Shown here in pieces: positions 1 to 9,042 of a stretch of DNA of 55,350 nt (position 1 is the stretch's first letter; each line of letters opens with the position of its first letter). The position numbers and the translations under genes were made by a program. The notes under the pieces were generated by a model, which ran no database searches, had not been told where the DNA came from, and saw only the letters and a list, made by a program, of their open reading frames with translations. The stretch is from an uncultured bacterium (GTDB taxonomy: Bacteria > Cyanobacteriota > Vampirovibrionia > Gastranaerophilales > Gastranaerophilaceae): assembly GCA_902792085.1 (NCBI GenBank), contig CADAYE010000014.1:1-55350 (forward strand), given 5' to 3'.

Positions 1-66
1 GTCGATAATGATGAAATAACTGGATTGCTTCGTCGGAAAGCCATTTCCTCCTCGCAATGACAGACA
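1..66. repeat. Interspersed palindromic repeat, cut by window edge
   Basis: Read on the minus strand this starts CGTCATTGCGAGGAGG and continues into a form typical of the short dispersed repeats that often surface as spurious peptides in AT-rich bacterial genomes. Only one arm is inside the window. The same class of element recurs inside genes at 24.0 and 25.2 kb. Confidence 0.55.
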
Positions 67-108
67 TATTTACTGTAACATTGTATATAGTTACCAAATA
101 ATAATATT

Positions 109-144
109 AAAAAGACAGACCTTAAATATAAGGTCTGTCTTTTT
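109..144 (-). terminator. Intrinsic terminator after secF
   Basis: A 16-bp perfect stem (109-124 with 129-144) has an AATA loop and A/T tracts on both sides, so it can act in either direction. It lies 18 bases past the secF stop and probably ends the pilT-recO-dapA-secD-secF transcript. Confidence 0.85.
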
Positions 145-161
145 ATTGATATAACTCAATT

Positions 162-1142
162 CTAATCGGCAATAGCAGGTTTTTTAGGTGCATTTGCTCT
201 TTCTGTCCAGAAATCAATAAGCATTGAGCAGAAGAAGATACTTGAATATGTACCTATCAAAACACCGAGCATCATAGCCAAGACAAAGTCTTTTGTTGTT
301 ACTCCGCCAAAGAAATACAATGCCGCTAATGCCAAGAATGTTGTCATTGATGTATTAATACTTCTTGTCAAAGTCTGTTGAACAGATGCATCAACTATTT
401 CACCAAACGACAACTTTTTGCCATTGTACCTTAAATTTTCTCTGATACGGTCATATACAACAATTGTGTCGTTAACCGAATAACCTATTACCGTAAGCAT
501 CGCAGTTAAGAACAAACCGTCAACCTCAACATTGAAAAATAAGCCCAAAAGCGAAAATGCGCCCATTACAAAGCAAACATCATGTATCAAACCCAAAATT
601 GCACTTACAGCATACTTAAATTCAAATCTGAATGAAATATATACAATAATTCCGATTATCGCCGCAATTAATGCTATAAATGACAATCTAAAAAGTTCAC
701 TGCTCAACGTCGGTCCGACTGATGTGAACTGAACCATTTGTGCATCCTTGTAATCTTTTTTGATAACACCGGCAATTTTATCAGCCATATCAGAACCTTC
801 ATCAATAAACTTAGTTCTGACTGAAATCATTGAAGTCGCATTATCCTTTTCGTCTTTTGATGTACCTTTTAAAACCTGAACATAAGCACTTGGCACACCT
901 GCTTTTGTTAAATTGGTCTGAATTGTTCCGACATCTTTATGGTCAACATTTGCACTTGTTTCATATTGCAAAATCGAACCGCCCGTATAGTCAATTCCTA
1001 CTTTTACAGGTGAATGTGTCGGATAGTTCACCATAGAATAAATCATTGCAACTATGCCCGGTATGAGTAATACGGCTGATAAACACATCCATAGAACTCT
1101 GTACTTGACAACATGTATTCCGTTCTTATTAAAATTAAACAT
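162..1142 (-). CDS. secF: Protein translocase subunit SecF
   Basis: SecF is the smaller half of the SecDF inner-membrane motor that uses the proton (or sodium) gradient to help pull preproteins out of SecYEG. The 326-residue protein has a first membrane helix near residues 15-36, then the periplasmic domain with the GIDYTGGSILQ motif near residue 50. Five further helices follow from about residue 150, including the conserved GYSVNDTIVVYDRIREN motif near 222-236. Length and motif order are normal for SecF. secD lies 19 bases upstream on the same strand, so the pair is separate and not fused, and both are probably translated from one message. Confidence 0.96.
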   Translation of the reverse strand: MFNFNKNGIHVVKYRVLWMCLSAVLLIPGIVAMIYSMVNYPTHSPVKVGIDYTGGSILQYETSANVDHKDVGTIQTNLTKAGVPSAYVQVLKGTSKDEKDNATSMISVRTKFIDEGSDMADKIAGVIKKDYKDAQMVQFTSVGPTLSSELFRLSFIALIAAIIGIIVYISFRFEFKYAVSAILGLIHDVCFVMGAFSLLGLFFNVEVDGLFLTAMLTVIGYSVNDTIVVYDRIRENLRYNGKKLSFGEIVDASVQQTLTRSINTSMTTFLALAALYFFGGVTTKDFVLAMMLGVLIGTYSSIFFCSMLIDFWTERANAPKKPAIAD

Positions 1143-1161
1143 TTTTATCTACCTCTTACTC

Positions 1162-2514
1162 TTAATCTAATATACCAAATCTTGCTTTTTCACGTTTTGT
1201 TTCTTCAAATACCGTAGCTTGACCGATTTCTTCTTTTCTCAAACCAAATAAACCAGGATATTTGAGTTCACCGGTACCGAATATCAAATGCATAAAGTTT
1301 CTTGTAACGGTAATCGCCGTAAATAATGAAACAATAATACCGATAAACAATGTCAAAGCAAAACCTTTAACAACGCTTGTACCTAAGAAATACAATATTA
1401 CACAGGTTAGCATTGTAGTCATGTTTGAGTCGATAATACTTGTCCAGGCTCTATCAAAACCTGAGTTTATAGCGGTGAAGAGATTTCGCCCTGCCCTTAA
1501 TTCTTCTTTTGTTCGTTCAAAGATAAGAATGTTAGCATCAACCGCCATACCTATACTCAATACAAAACCTGCAATACCGGCAAGGGTTAAGACAACTCCG
1601 AATGCTTTGAATAATGCAAACAAGATTAAACCGTAAATAATTAATGCGATATCAGCAATAAATCCGGGTAATCTGTACATCAAAAGCATAAATAACATTA
1701 CAAGTCCAATACCAATCATACTTGCAGTTTTGGATTTGTCGATACTAACAGCACCCAAAGTAGGTCCGACTGTATTTTCCTGAATAATTTGTGACGGAAC
1801 AGGCAAAGCACCCGCTTTTAACAAATCAACCATTTCTTTTGCTTCTTCAGGTGAAAAACCTGATTCTCCTCCGCCTGAAATTTCTGCCTTGCCGCCATAA
1901 ATCGGTTCATTAATAACAGGTGCGGAAATTTCTTCCCCATCAAAATAGATTGCCATTGGTTTGCCAACCCATTTTTCAGTCAATTCACCGAATTTTTGAG
2001 CACCTTTTGAGTTAAATTCCAATGATACAGTCCATTGACCTGCTTGATTTGTACCGATATTTGCATCTTTTAAATCTTCACCTGTCAAAGTTTCGCCTTC
2101 TGCCGTTTTTGCACTTTCCCATACCGGTGCATGCGTTTTCGGGTCTCGAGCCTGAATATTTCCATCCATTACAGGCTGTTTAAATTCTAATTGTGCGGTT
2201 TTACCAAGAATTTTTTCTGCTTCTTTAGAATTCATAACCCCAGGGATTTCAATTAATAATCTTTTGTCGCCGACTTGAGCAACACTTGTTTCCGATACAC
2301 CGAGTTTGTTTACACGTTTTTCAATAGCGGTTTGCAAACGATTCATTGTATCGGGAGTAATTTTTCTGATTGAATTTGTTGTCTGTGCTTCAAGAACAAT
2401 TCTTGAACCGCCAACTAAATCAAGTCCCAATTTTGTAGGCATCTTGCAAACAGTAATTATGGATGCAATTACTATCGCAACAATAACCCAGAACATAATT
2501 AATTTGTTTTTCAA
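1162..2514 (-). CDS. secD: Protein translocase subunit SecD
   Basis: SecD is the larger partner of SecF in the Sec accessory motor. The 450-residue protein has an N-terminal membrane helix (about 5-24), the GLDLVGGSRIVLEA motif near 30-43, a P1-type periplasmic head (about 60-245), and five C-terminal helices from about residue 260. The GMAVDANILIFERTKEELR motif lies near 322-340 and carries the conserved membrane aspartate. Length is at the short end for SecD, as in many non-proteobacteria. It lies between dapA (45 bases upstream) and secF in a minus-strand gene run. Confidence 0.96.
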   Translation of the reverse strand: MKNKLIMFWVIVAIVIASIITVCKMPTKLGLDLVGGSRIVLEAQTTNSIRKITPDTMNRLQTAIEKRVNKLGVSETSVAQVGDKRLLIEIPGVMNSKEAEKILGKTAQLEFKQPVMDGNIQARDPKTHAPVWESAKTAEGETLTGEDLKDANIGTNQAGQWTVSLEFNSKGAQKFGELTEKWVGKPMAIYFDGEEISAPVINEPIYGGKAEISGGGESGFSPEEAKEMVDLLKAGALPVPSQIIQENTVGPTLGAVSIDKSKTASMIGIGLVMLFMLLMYRLPGFIADIALIIYGLILFALFKAFGVVLTLAGIAGFVLSIGMAVDANILIFERTKEELRAGRNLFTAINSGFDRAWTSIIDSNMTTMLTCVILYFLGTSVVKGFALTLFIGIIVSLFTAITVTRNFMHLIFGTGELKYPGLFGLRKEEIGQATVFEETKREKARFGILD

Positions 2515-2559
2515 TTTTCTACCCTCTTATATGTGTACTATGATTACGCTTTTGACTAT

Positions 2560-3465
2560 TTACTCTCCGTTTTCAAGTTCTTGTTTAACCTGATCAATTA
2601 CTCTGAACAGAACTATCTTTTCATCTTCGTTCAAAGTAACCAACGGACTTCTGACATACTCTTCTGTCAGACCTTTATATTTTAAAGCGGCTTTGACAGG
2701 AATAGGATTCGGAGCCATAAATAACTGTCTGAATACCGGATAAAGCTTTTTGTGCATATTTCTGGCAACAAGGACATCGCCTGATTTAAAGTTTCTAATC
2801 ATTGATTTTATTTCTGTTCCGAACAAATGAGAAGCAACAGAAATTACCCCTCTTGCGCCAAGTGAAAGCATCGGCAGTGTCAAACTGTCATCGCCTGAAT
2901 AAATTGCGAAACTGTCAGGGCAAAAACTTCTTATTTCAGTGACTTTATCCATATCACCTAAACTCTGCTTTATGCCTACAATATTTTCATAAGTTGAAGC
3001 AAGATATGCAACCGTTGAAGGTTCAATACTTACACCCGTTCTTGAGGGTATATTATAAAGAATTATAGGCAAATCAGTTGATTTCGCAATTGCTTCAAAA
3101 TGACTCAGCAAGCCTAACTGGTTTGGTTTATTGTAATAAGGAACGACCGATAAAATTGCATCCGCTTCTTCTTTTTGGGCATTTTTAGAGAACTCAACCG
3201 CTGTCTTTGTCGAGTTTGAACCTGCGCTTAAAATAATCTTTGCCTTATTTGCTACCGCATGTTTTACGGTACTTACAAGTTCTCTTTCCTCTTCATTTGT
3301 CAGTGTCGGAGATTCACCTGTTGTACCGGCAACCAAAATAGCATCACTGCCGTTTTCAACTAAATATTTGGCAAGTTTTTCGACTCCGTCATAGTCAATT
3401 TCGCCTTTCGCGTTCATAGGCGTAACCATAGCCGTTATAACTTCACCGCAATCAAATCTTGTCAT
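2560..3465 (-). CDS. dapA: 4-hydroxy-tetrahydrodipicolinate synthase DapA
   Basis: DapA condenses pyruvate with aspartate semialdehyde, the first committed step towards diaminopimelate and lysine. The 301-residue TIM-barrel protein shows GTTGESPTLT near 48-57 (substrate and catalytic-triad threonines), YYNKPNQ near 109-115, LYNIPSRTG near 136-144 with the catalytic tyrosine and the arginine that binds aspartate semialdehyde, and IVGIKQS near 162-168 with the Schiff-base lysine. All expected active-site residues are visible. It sits between recO and secD on the same strand, a genomic rather than functional association. Confidence 0.96.
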   Translation of the reverse strand: MTRFDCGEVITAMVTPMNAKGEIDYDGVEKLAKYLVENGSDAILVAGTTGESPTLTNEEERELVSTVKHAVANKAKIILSAGSNSTKTAVEFSKNAQKEEADAILSVVPYYNKPNQLGLLSHFEAIAKSTDLPIILYNIPSRTGVSIEPSTVAYLASTYENIVGIKQSLGDMDKVTEIRSFCPDSFAIYSGDDSLTLPMLSLGARGVISVASHLFGTEIKSMIRNFKSGDVLVARNMHKKLYPVFRQLFMAPNPIPVKAALKYKGLTEEYVRSPLVTLNEDEKIVLFRVIDQVKQELENGE

Positions 3466-3549
3466 CCGTTGTCCCTCGTCTTTAAATAATACATGATAAT
3501 TATATTACAAAGACAGTCAAATAGGCAATTATTAAGATAATTTTAATAA

Positions 3550-4320
3550 TTATGCAGGGATTTCTGATAAAATTTTAGAAGATTTCATTCGTTTTGAGCA
3601 TTTATTCTCAATATATTCTTTTAAGAGTTCGAAAGTAACTTCACAAACCTTTTCATTTGCCTTTTGCTCAAACTCACCAATCATATCAAAATCATTTTTT
3701 GACATTTGTTTAAAAAATTCGCACAATTTCGCAGGCATTTGTTTTTTTGAGTAAGGTATAGCATTTACGCAGTCACGACAGACAATTCCGCCAAATTCAG
3801 AAACGAAATAAACCGTCTGGGCGCTTATTTGGTGCCTGCAATTTAGACAAGAGTCAAATTCAAGTGAAAAACCGGCCTCCGCCATCATTTTTAACTGAAA
3901 TTTTATGACCGCAATCATAATTTGAACCTTATTTTGCGCTTCAGAAATTTTACCTAATGCACCATATAAAAGATTATAAATTTCGTTAGACGACGGATCA
4001 TCTTCAAGTCCAAAATTATGAACAACTTCAGCAATATACATTGAATAAAAAATCTTATCCAAATCCGTTCTTGTTTGTTTAAATGTATTAATACTTTCAG
4101 CCTGACAAATTGTGTTAAATGTTTTGCCCTGATGAAGCATAACCGTATTTGCAACAAGACAATCCATTCTTGCGCCGAGTTTACTTTTTGGCTTTTTAAC
4201 TCCTTTTGCTATCCCTCTTATAAGTCCTTTTTCCTTGGAATACATAACAATTATCTTGTCAGATTCACTGAGATTATAAGACTTTAAATTTATAGCATCC
4301 GTCACATAATTATTTTGCAT
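3550..4320 (-). CDS. recO: DNA repair protein RecO
   Basis: RecO works with RecF and RecR to load RecA at single-strand gaps and to anneal single strands. The 256-residue protein has the N-terminal OB-fold (about 1-80, including KGLIRGIAKGVKKPKSKLGA) and a helical C-terminal domain. A four-cysteine zinc site (CLNC near 161-164, CRDC near 181-184) is conserved in most RecO proteins. pilT ends 23 bases upstream, so it is probably co-transcribed. Confidence 0.92.
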   Translation of the reverse strand: MQNNYVTDAINLKSYNLSESDKIIVMYSKEKGLIRGIAKGVKKPKSKLGARMDCLVANTVMLHQGKTFNTICQAESINTFKQTRTDLDKIFYSMYIAEVVHNFGLEDDPSSNEIYNLLYGALGKISEAQNKVQIMIAVIKFQLKMMAEAGFSLEFDSCLNCRHQISAQTVYFVSEFGGIVCRDCVNAIPYSKKQMPAKLCEFFKQMSKNDFDMIGEFEQKANEKVCEVTFELLKEYIENKCSKRMKSSKILSEIPA

Positions 4321-4343
4321 CTTCTTCCCAAGTTTTTAAGAGA

Positions 4344-5444
4344 TTAAACATTATTAACCCCTGTTCCATGATAAACACCCCTCATCATCTGTTCCAGTTC
4401 AGATTTTGCATCAGAATAATAAAGAGCCGTTTCTTTTGTTATATGACCTTCTTCATACAATTTGTATAAAGACATGTTCATTGTAACCATGTTATTATAT
4501 GAACCCTGTTTTACAAGTTCATAAACGCTTTCAAGTTCATCTTTTGCAATAAAATCGATAACAGGCGGTGTAACAACAAGTACTTCCGGAGCAGGCAATC
4601 TTGAATCACCATCTACAGTCGGAACAAGTTTCTGCGCTATCGTACCACGCAAAGTGTTTGATAATTGCTGTCTTACAAAATTTCGTTCTCCCGGTTCAAA
4701 GAAGTTTACTATTCTGTTGACCGTTTGCACAGCGTCATTTGTGTGAATTGTTGATACAACCAAGTGCCCTGTTTCTGCAGCATTTAAAGCCGCTTCGACT
4801 GTTTCTCTATCACGGATTTCTCCGATAAAAATCACATCAGGATCTTGTCTTAGGGCATATTTAATACCATCTGTGAATGACGGGGTATCAATCAGCAATT
4901 GTCTTTGAGAAACAATTGATTTTTTGTTCATATAAATAAATTCGACAGGATCTTCAATAGTGACAATATGTTTTGCATATTTTTCATTTATATAATCAAT
5001 CAGAGCAGCAATCGTAGTTGATTTCCCCGAACCTGTCGGACCTGTAATCAAAACTATACCGTTATTAAAATCAGCAAAATTTTCTATTGTTTTGGGCAGA
5101 TTAAGTTCCTCAAACGATTTTATATAATAAGGAATTACCCTAAAAACTATTGCATTTTTGGCAAGTTGATGACTCAAATTAACCCTAAATCTCGAAAATT
5201 TCGGGATTTCATAAGAAAAATCTATATCAAAAAATTTTGATATTCTGTCCTTTAAATGTTCAGGGAAAATTTTATTTATGGTCTGTATCAAATCTTCTTC
5301 TGTCAACGGCGGAAGATTTATTCTCATGATTTGCCCTGCAACTCTTATTGCAGGGCGTTCACCAACCATAAGGTGAATATCCGAAGCCCCTACAGTAACA
5401 GCCTGTCTTAAAAAATCATCTATGTAAAAAGTTGTATCCGCCAC
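4344..5444 (-). CDS. pilT: Type IV pilus retraction ATPase PilT
   Basis: PilT is the hexameric cytoplasmic ATPase that powers pilus retraction for twitching and DNA uptake. Visible motifs are the N-terminal VGASDIHLMVGERP, Walker A GPTGSGKST, ALRQDPD with EIRD, and the ETGHLVVSTIHTND histidine box. An upstream ATG at 5468 exists, but an AGGAGAGG ribosome site lies between it and a GTG at 5444, 6 bases before the GTG. The protein from GTG (366 residues) begins as PilT usually does, so GTG is preferred. It is divergent from comEC, which also serves DNA uptake, and leads the recO-dapA-secDF run. Confidence 0.93.
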   Translation of the reverse strand: MADTTFYIDDFLRQAVTVGASDIHLMVGERPAIRVAGQIMRINLPPLTEEDLIQTINKIFPEHLKDRISKFFDIDFSYEIPKFSRFRVNLSHQLAKNAIVFRVIPYYIKSFEELNLPKTIENFADFNNGIVLITGPTGSGKSTTIAALIDYINEKYAKHIVTIEDPVEFIYMNKKSIVSQRQLLIDTPSFTDGIKYALRQDPDVIFIGEIRDRETVEAALNAAETGHLVVSTIHTNDAVQTVNRIVNFFEPGERNFVRQQLSNTLRGTIAQKLVPTVDGDSRLPAPEVLVVTPPVIDFIAKDELESVYELVKQGSYNNMVTMNMSLYKLYEEGHITKETALYYSDAKSELEQMMRGVYHGTGVNNV

Positions 5445-5539
5445 TGAATCCTCTCCTATAAATATCATTCAATATATATATATCACTTTTTTTAATTTTG
5501 CACAAGATTATTTTATGTTATCATTTATCCGTTGGAATT

Positions 5540-7948
5540 ATGTTTGACAGGGATAAAATAAACGATTTATTACAAAACAGAAATTTTGTAATGTGTATGG
5601 CTTCACTATTTTTTATGTGCGGGATTATGTCATATTTTTCGCAACAAGAATTGTTAAGCGCAATCATCATTACAATTATTCTTTGTTTCGTGCTTATAAC
5701 GAAAATATTTGATATAAAAAAAGTTTTAATTTTTGCATTTATATTTTACTTTGGTTTTGCAATTACTTTTTTAAAGGTAAAAGAGTCTGATGCACTTATT
5801 AGTCTTACACCTGTCAATGCTGATTTTTACGGGCAAATTATTAGTATTCCCAACAGCGCAGAGAAAGGGAAGGCAAAATTTTTCTTTAAAGTTGAAAAAG
5901 CAGGAGATAAAGAAGTTAAAGGAAAAACACTTTTAACCGTCAGCGCAGAAGAAAAAGAAATTGCAAAACTTAATATCGGACAAAAAATTACAATCAACGG
6001 AAATTTGCGACAACCATTCAGGTCAACAAATCCGTCACAGTTTGATTATAGTTCTTATCTGAAAAACTTTGAAGTTTTTACGGTTATTTACTCTAAAGGA
6101 GAAAACTTAAAAATTCACAATGAGAAAATGAGTCCGAAATGGAAATTTTTGTATGACTTGAATAATATAAGAAATTCCGTATTAAAGACTCATGCAAAAT
6201 ATTTAAAAAGTCCGAATTTAGAAATATTGGGCGGGATAGTTTTTGGGGATGATGCGGTTGCACCGCCGGATTACATAAAAAATTCATTTATCAATTCCGG
6301 ATTATTGCATATTCTTGCTGCATCAGGTATGAATGTTGGATTTATTTTTTCATTTTGGTTTTTCATAATGACATTTTTCAGAGTTCCATATAAGCCAAAA
6401 GTTATATCAGGAATGTTTCTGGTCATAGGCTACACACTTATGACCGGACTTGGGGCTTCAGTTGTCAGGGCTTCATTGATGCTTTTATTTGTACTTGCAG
6501 GAAAACTCATCGACCGAGATGCACATTCAATATCGCTATTATCTTTTGTCGCAATACTTATGCTTTTATACAATCCGGCATATATAAATGATGTTGGATT
6601 TCAACTGTCTTTTCTTGTAACCTTCGGACTTTTGACCACGGCAAATATTATTATAAAAAAATGGGATAATTTACCTGATAAAGTAATCTCTATTATACTA
6701 ATTCCCATTGTCGCACAAATCTGGGTTGCCCCTATTCAGATGTTTTATTTCAATACATTCAGTTTGTATTCTATTCTTGCAAATATTACATCCTCAATTC
6801 TTTTAATTGTCATAAGTTTTACGGGATTTATAAGTTCTGTTCTTGCGATATTTCAACCTGTCGCAGATATTGTGTGTATGAGTTCGGATTTTATTAATAA
6901 TTATCTGATAAGCGCACTTATTGCAATTTCGGATTTCTTTGGAAGCCTGCCTCACAGTCTTATTCAGACCACACATCCAAATGTTATACAAATTTCAATT
7001 TATTATATTATGCTTATTTGTGTTTCACTACTTGTCAAATACAACGAATACAAAAAGGCTTTTATTACTGTCGTTTGTATTTCTTCGGTTTTACTCGTAT
7101 CAACCATAAATATCCCAAATAAAAATCTTGAAGTTATCGCTTTTGATGTCGGGAATGCAGACAGTTTTATGATTAAAACACCTCAAAATAAATATTTCTT
7201 TATCGATACAGGCAAAAAGCCTTACCAAAGCGGAAATTCACAGGCCAAAATAATTATGCTCAAATATTTAAAAGACTATGGTATAAAAAATCTCGAAGGG
7301 CTTATCGTCACCCACTTTGACAATGATCACTCGGGTGGTACCTCTGAATTTATATCTAATATAAAAGTTAAAAAACTTTATCTCAACAGTACAAAAACAG
7401 AAACACAAACCGCCGTTAATATATTCAAAACGGCAAAAGAGAACAAACAAAAATGGGAGATTACCCAAAATAACAAACTGATTTACAAAGAACCTGATTT
7501 AAAAATCTATACATATAAAGCAGATATCAAAGGGAAAGATGAAAGCAACGGGTGCTCAATTATTACACTTTTAACATACAAAAATTTTGATATGATTTTT
7601 ATGGGAGATGCAGGGGTTGAAGCCTTTGAACAAATTAAGCAAAATATTCCGCACCATATTGAAGTTCTAAAAGTCGGTCATCACGGCGGACCAAATGTTG
7701 TCAATACAGATATGATTAATCATTTGAACAATAAAATTTCTTTAATTTCTACAGGGATAAATACATTCGGACATCCAAACAAAGGAACACTTGATACATT
7801 GCGAAATACAGAAATTTTAAGAACAGATTTACTCAACTCTATAAAAATTTCAACAGACGGAAAAGAATACAAAATTTATTCCTATGATACACATGATAAA
7901 AAATACAAATTTAAAGATAAATTTTTGTCTGATAATTATAAAAAATAA
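5540..7948 (+). CDS. comEC: DNA uptake channel ComEC/Rec2
   Basis: ComEC forms the inner-membrane channel that passes single-stranded DNA into the cytoplasm during transformation. The protein (802 residues from ATG 5540; a TTG 42 bases upstream lacks a ribosome site) has N-terminal helices, an OB-like extracytoplasmic domain (about 80-180), a many-helix competence domain (about 220-520), and a C-terminal metallo-beta-lactamase-like domain with FDVGNADS, the metal motif THFDNDHSGG, GDAG and KVGHHGG. Length matches full ComEC/Rec2. pilT is immediately divergent, so the cell may have both a pilus motor and an uptake channel; other competence genes are not in view. Confidence 0.94.
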   Translation: MFDRDKINDLLQNRNFVMCMASLFFMCGIMSYFSQQELLSAIIITIILCFVLITKIFDIKKVLIFAFIFYFGFAITFLKVKESDALISLTPVNADFYGQIISIPNSAEKGKAKFFFKVEKAGDKEVKGKTLLTVSAEEKEIAKLNIGQKITINGNLRQPFRSTNPSQFDYSSYLKNFEVFTVIYSKGENLKIHNEKMSPKWKFLYDLNNIRNSVLKTHAKYLKSPNLEILGGIVFGDDAVAPPDYIKNSFINSGLLHILAASGMNVGFIFSFWFFIMTFFRVPYKPKVISGMFLVIGYTLMTGLGASVVRASLMLLFVLAGKLIDRDAHSISLLSFVAILMLLYNPAYINDVGFQLSFLVTFGLLTTANIIIKKWDNLPDKVISIILIPIVAQIWVAPIQMFYFNTFSLYSILANITSSILLIVISFTGFISSVLAIFQPVADIVCMSSDFINNYLISALIAISDFFGSLPHSLIQTTHPNVIQISIYYIMLICVSLLVKYNEYKKAFITVVCISSVLLVSTINIPNKNLEVIAFDVGNADSFMIKTPQNKYFFIDTGKKPYQSGNSQAKIIMLKYLKDYGIKNLEGLIVTHFDNDHSGGTSEFISNIKVKKLYLNSTKTETQTAVNIFKTAKENKQKWEITQNNKLIYKEPDLKIYTYKADIKGKDESNGCSIITLLTYKNFDMIFMGDAGVEAFEQIKQNIPHHIEVLKVGHHGGPNVVNTDMINHLNNKISLISTGINTFGHPNKGTLDTLRNTEILRTDLLNSIKISTDGKEYKIYSYDTHDKKYKFKDKFLSDNYKK

Positions 7949-8058
7949 AGGCTGATATTGACAAAATTAATGTAAATTTTACACTAATTGACTATAAGCA
8001 AAAGCGGCTCACCGAGTGGTTTTTCATTGTTTAAAAATTTGAATTTATAAAAAAAGAC

Positions 8059-8086
8059 TTGAAATTTTAAATTTTTGTAATATAAT
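8059..8086 (+). promoter_or_regulatory. Sigma-70-type promoter for the lytic transglycosylase
   Basis: TTGAAA (8059-8064) and TATAAT (8081-8086) are separated by 16 bases. The expected start near 8093 gives a leader of about 95 bases before the gene at 8187. Confidence 0.6.
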
Positions 8087-8186
8087 AACAACATAATCAC
8101 ATTCAAAAAAAGTGAAAAGTTTATTAATTTAGACAGGAAAAGTAACTTTTTGAGAATTTTCAATTTACAACTTTGAGGATTTTATT

Positions 8187-8909
8187 TTGACTTTAAAAAA
8201 ATTATTACTCTTAGCCGTAGCATTGGTTTTAATGTTATTTTCACAAGCGAATGCGGCCAGTGTGGATACGGTGAAAGCGGCAATAGTCAAGTATTCTGTC
8301 GAAATGGGGGTTGACCCCGCAATTACACTCAGCATCGCAAAAACAGAATCCGGTTTCAGACACGAAGCCAGAAGTGTTCACGGTGCAGTCGGAGTATTTC
8401 AGTTATTGCCGTCAACAGCGAGAAGAATGGGTTTGAATCCATATTCTCTGGATGACAACATCAAAGCAGGAATTATGTATTACAAATCCATGTACAAAAT
8501 GTTTGGTTCTATGAAACTTGCAGTAGCCGCTTACAATGCAGGACCTGCAAATGTAAAAAAATACAACGCAATTCCTCCGTATAGAGAAACAAAAAGATTT
8601 GTATCTCAAATAATGTCAGATTATTACTACTTAAAGGCTCATACAGATCCGGCAGTAGTCGCTTACAACAAAGAACAAAAAGTAAAAAAGCAGTCCGCAG
8701 TACAAAAACAACCTCAAGAATCGGTTCAGACCGCCCAAATCACACAAACTCAACAGCAGAAAGCAATTACAGAAACACCTAAAATTGATATAGTTCCGCA
8801 ATTTGTCGCTACTGCACCAGCGAATGCAAAAGCACCGGTTCCAATCGAAAAGGCTAAATATGTCGGACAGACGGATATTATAGATTCTTCGACAGATACT
8901 GATATTTAA
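8187..8909 (+). CDS. Secreted SLT-family lytic transglycosylase
   Basis: This enzyme is predicted to cleave the MurNAc-GlcNAc bond of peptidoglycan. Residues 1-23 form a signal peptide ending SQANA. The SLT domain (about 30-145) has the catalytic glutamate in AKTESGFRHEA, then GAVGVFQLLPSTARRMG and AAYNAGPANV, the classic goose-lysozyme-like signatures. Residues 155-240 are a Gln/Ala/Lys-rich, low-complexity tail of unknown use. The start is TTG; GAGGA lies 8 bases upstream (8174-8178), and the signal peptide begins correctly only from here. A terminator follows. Some SLT proteins act on the wall for pilus or secretion machines, but no such neighbour is directly linked. Confidence 0.92.
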   Translation: MTLKKLLLLAVALVLMLFSQANAASVDTVKAAIVKYSVEMGVDPAITLSIAKTESGFRHEARSVHGAVGVFQLLPSTARRMGLNPYSLDDNIKAGIMYYKSMYKMFGSMKLAVAAYNAGPANVKKYNAIPPYRETKRFVSQIMSDYYYLKAHTDPAVVAYNKEQKVKKQSAVQKQPQESVQTAQITQTQQQKAITETPKIDIVPQFVATAPANAKAPVPIEKAKYVGQTDIIDSSTDTDI

Positions 8910-8936
8910 TCGGCTTAGATATATTAAAAATTCGAC

Positions 8937-8965
8937 AAAAGACCGTACACCAAGTACGGTCTTTT
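8937..8965 (+). terminator. Intrinsic terminator
   Basis: AAAAGACCGTAC (8937-8948) pairs perfectly with GTACGGTCTTTT (8954-8965) across an ACCAA loop, 27 bases after the transglycosylase stop. Confidence 0.85.
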
Positions 8966-9042
8966 GATTATTAACAAATTTGTAAAATAATATTTTCATG
9001 AGATAATGAAAAAAGAGTGAGAATAGTAAGAAGGATAAAGAT

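Noticed and set aside
7990-8030. Terminator after comEC (GCGGCTCACCGAGTGGTTTTT)
   Set aside because: There is a T-run, but the arms do not form a convincing stem.
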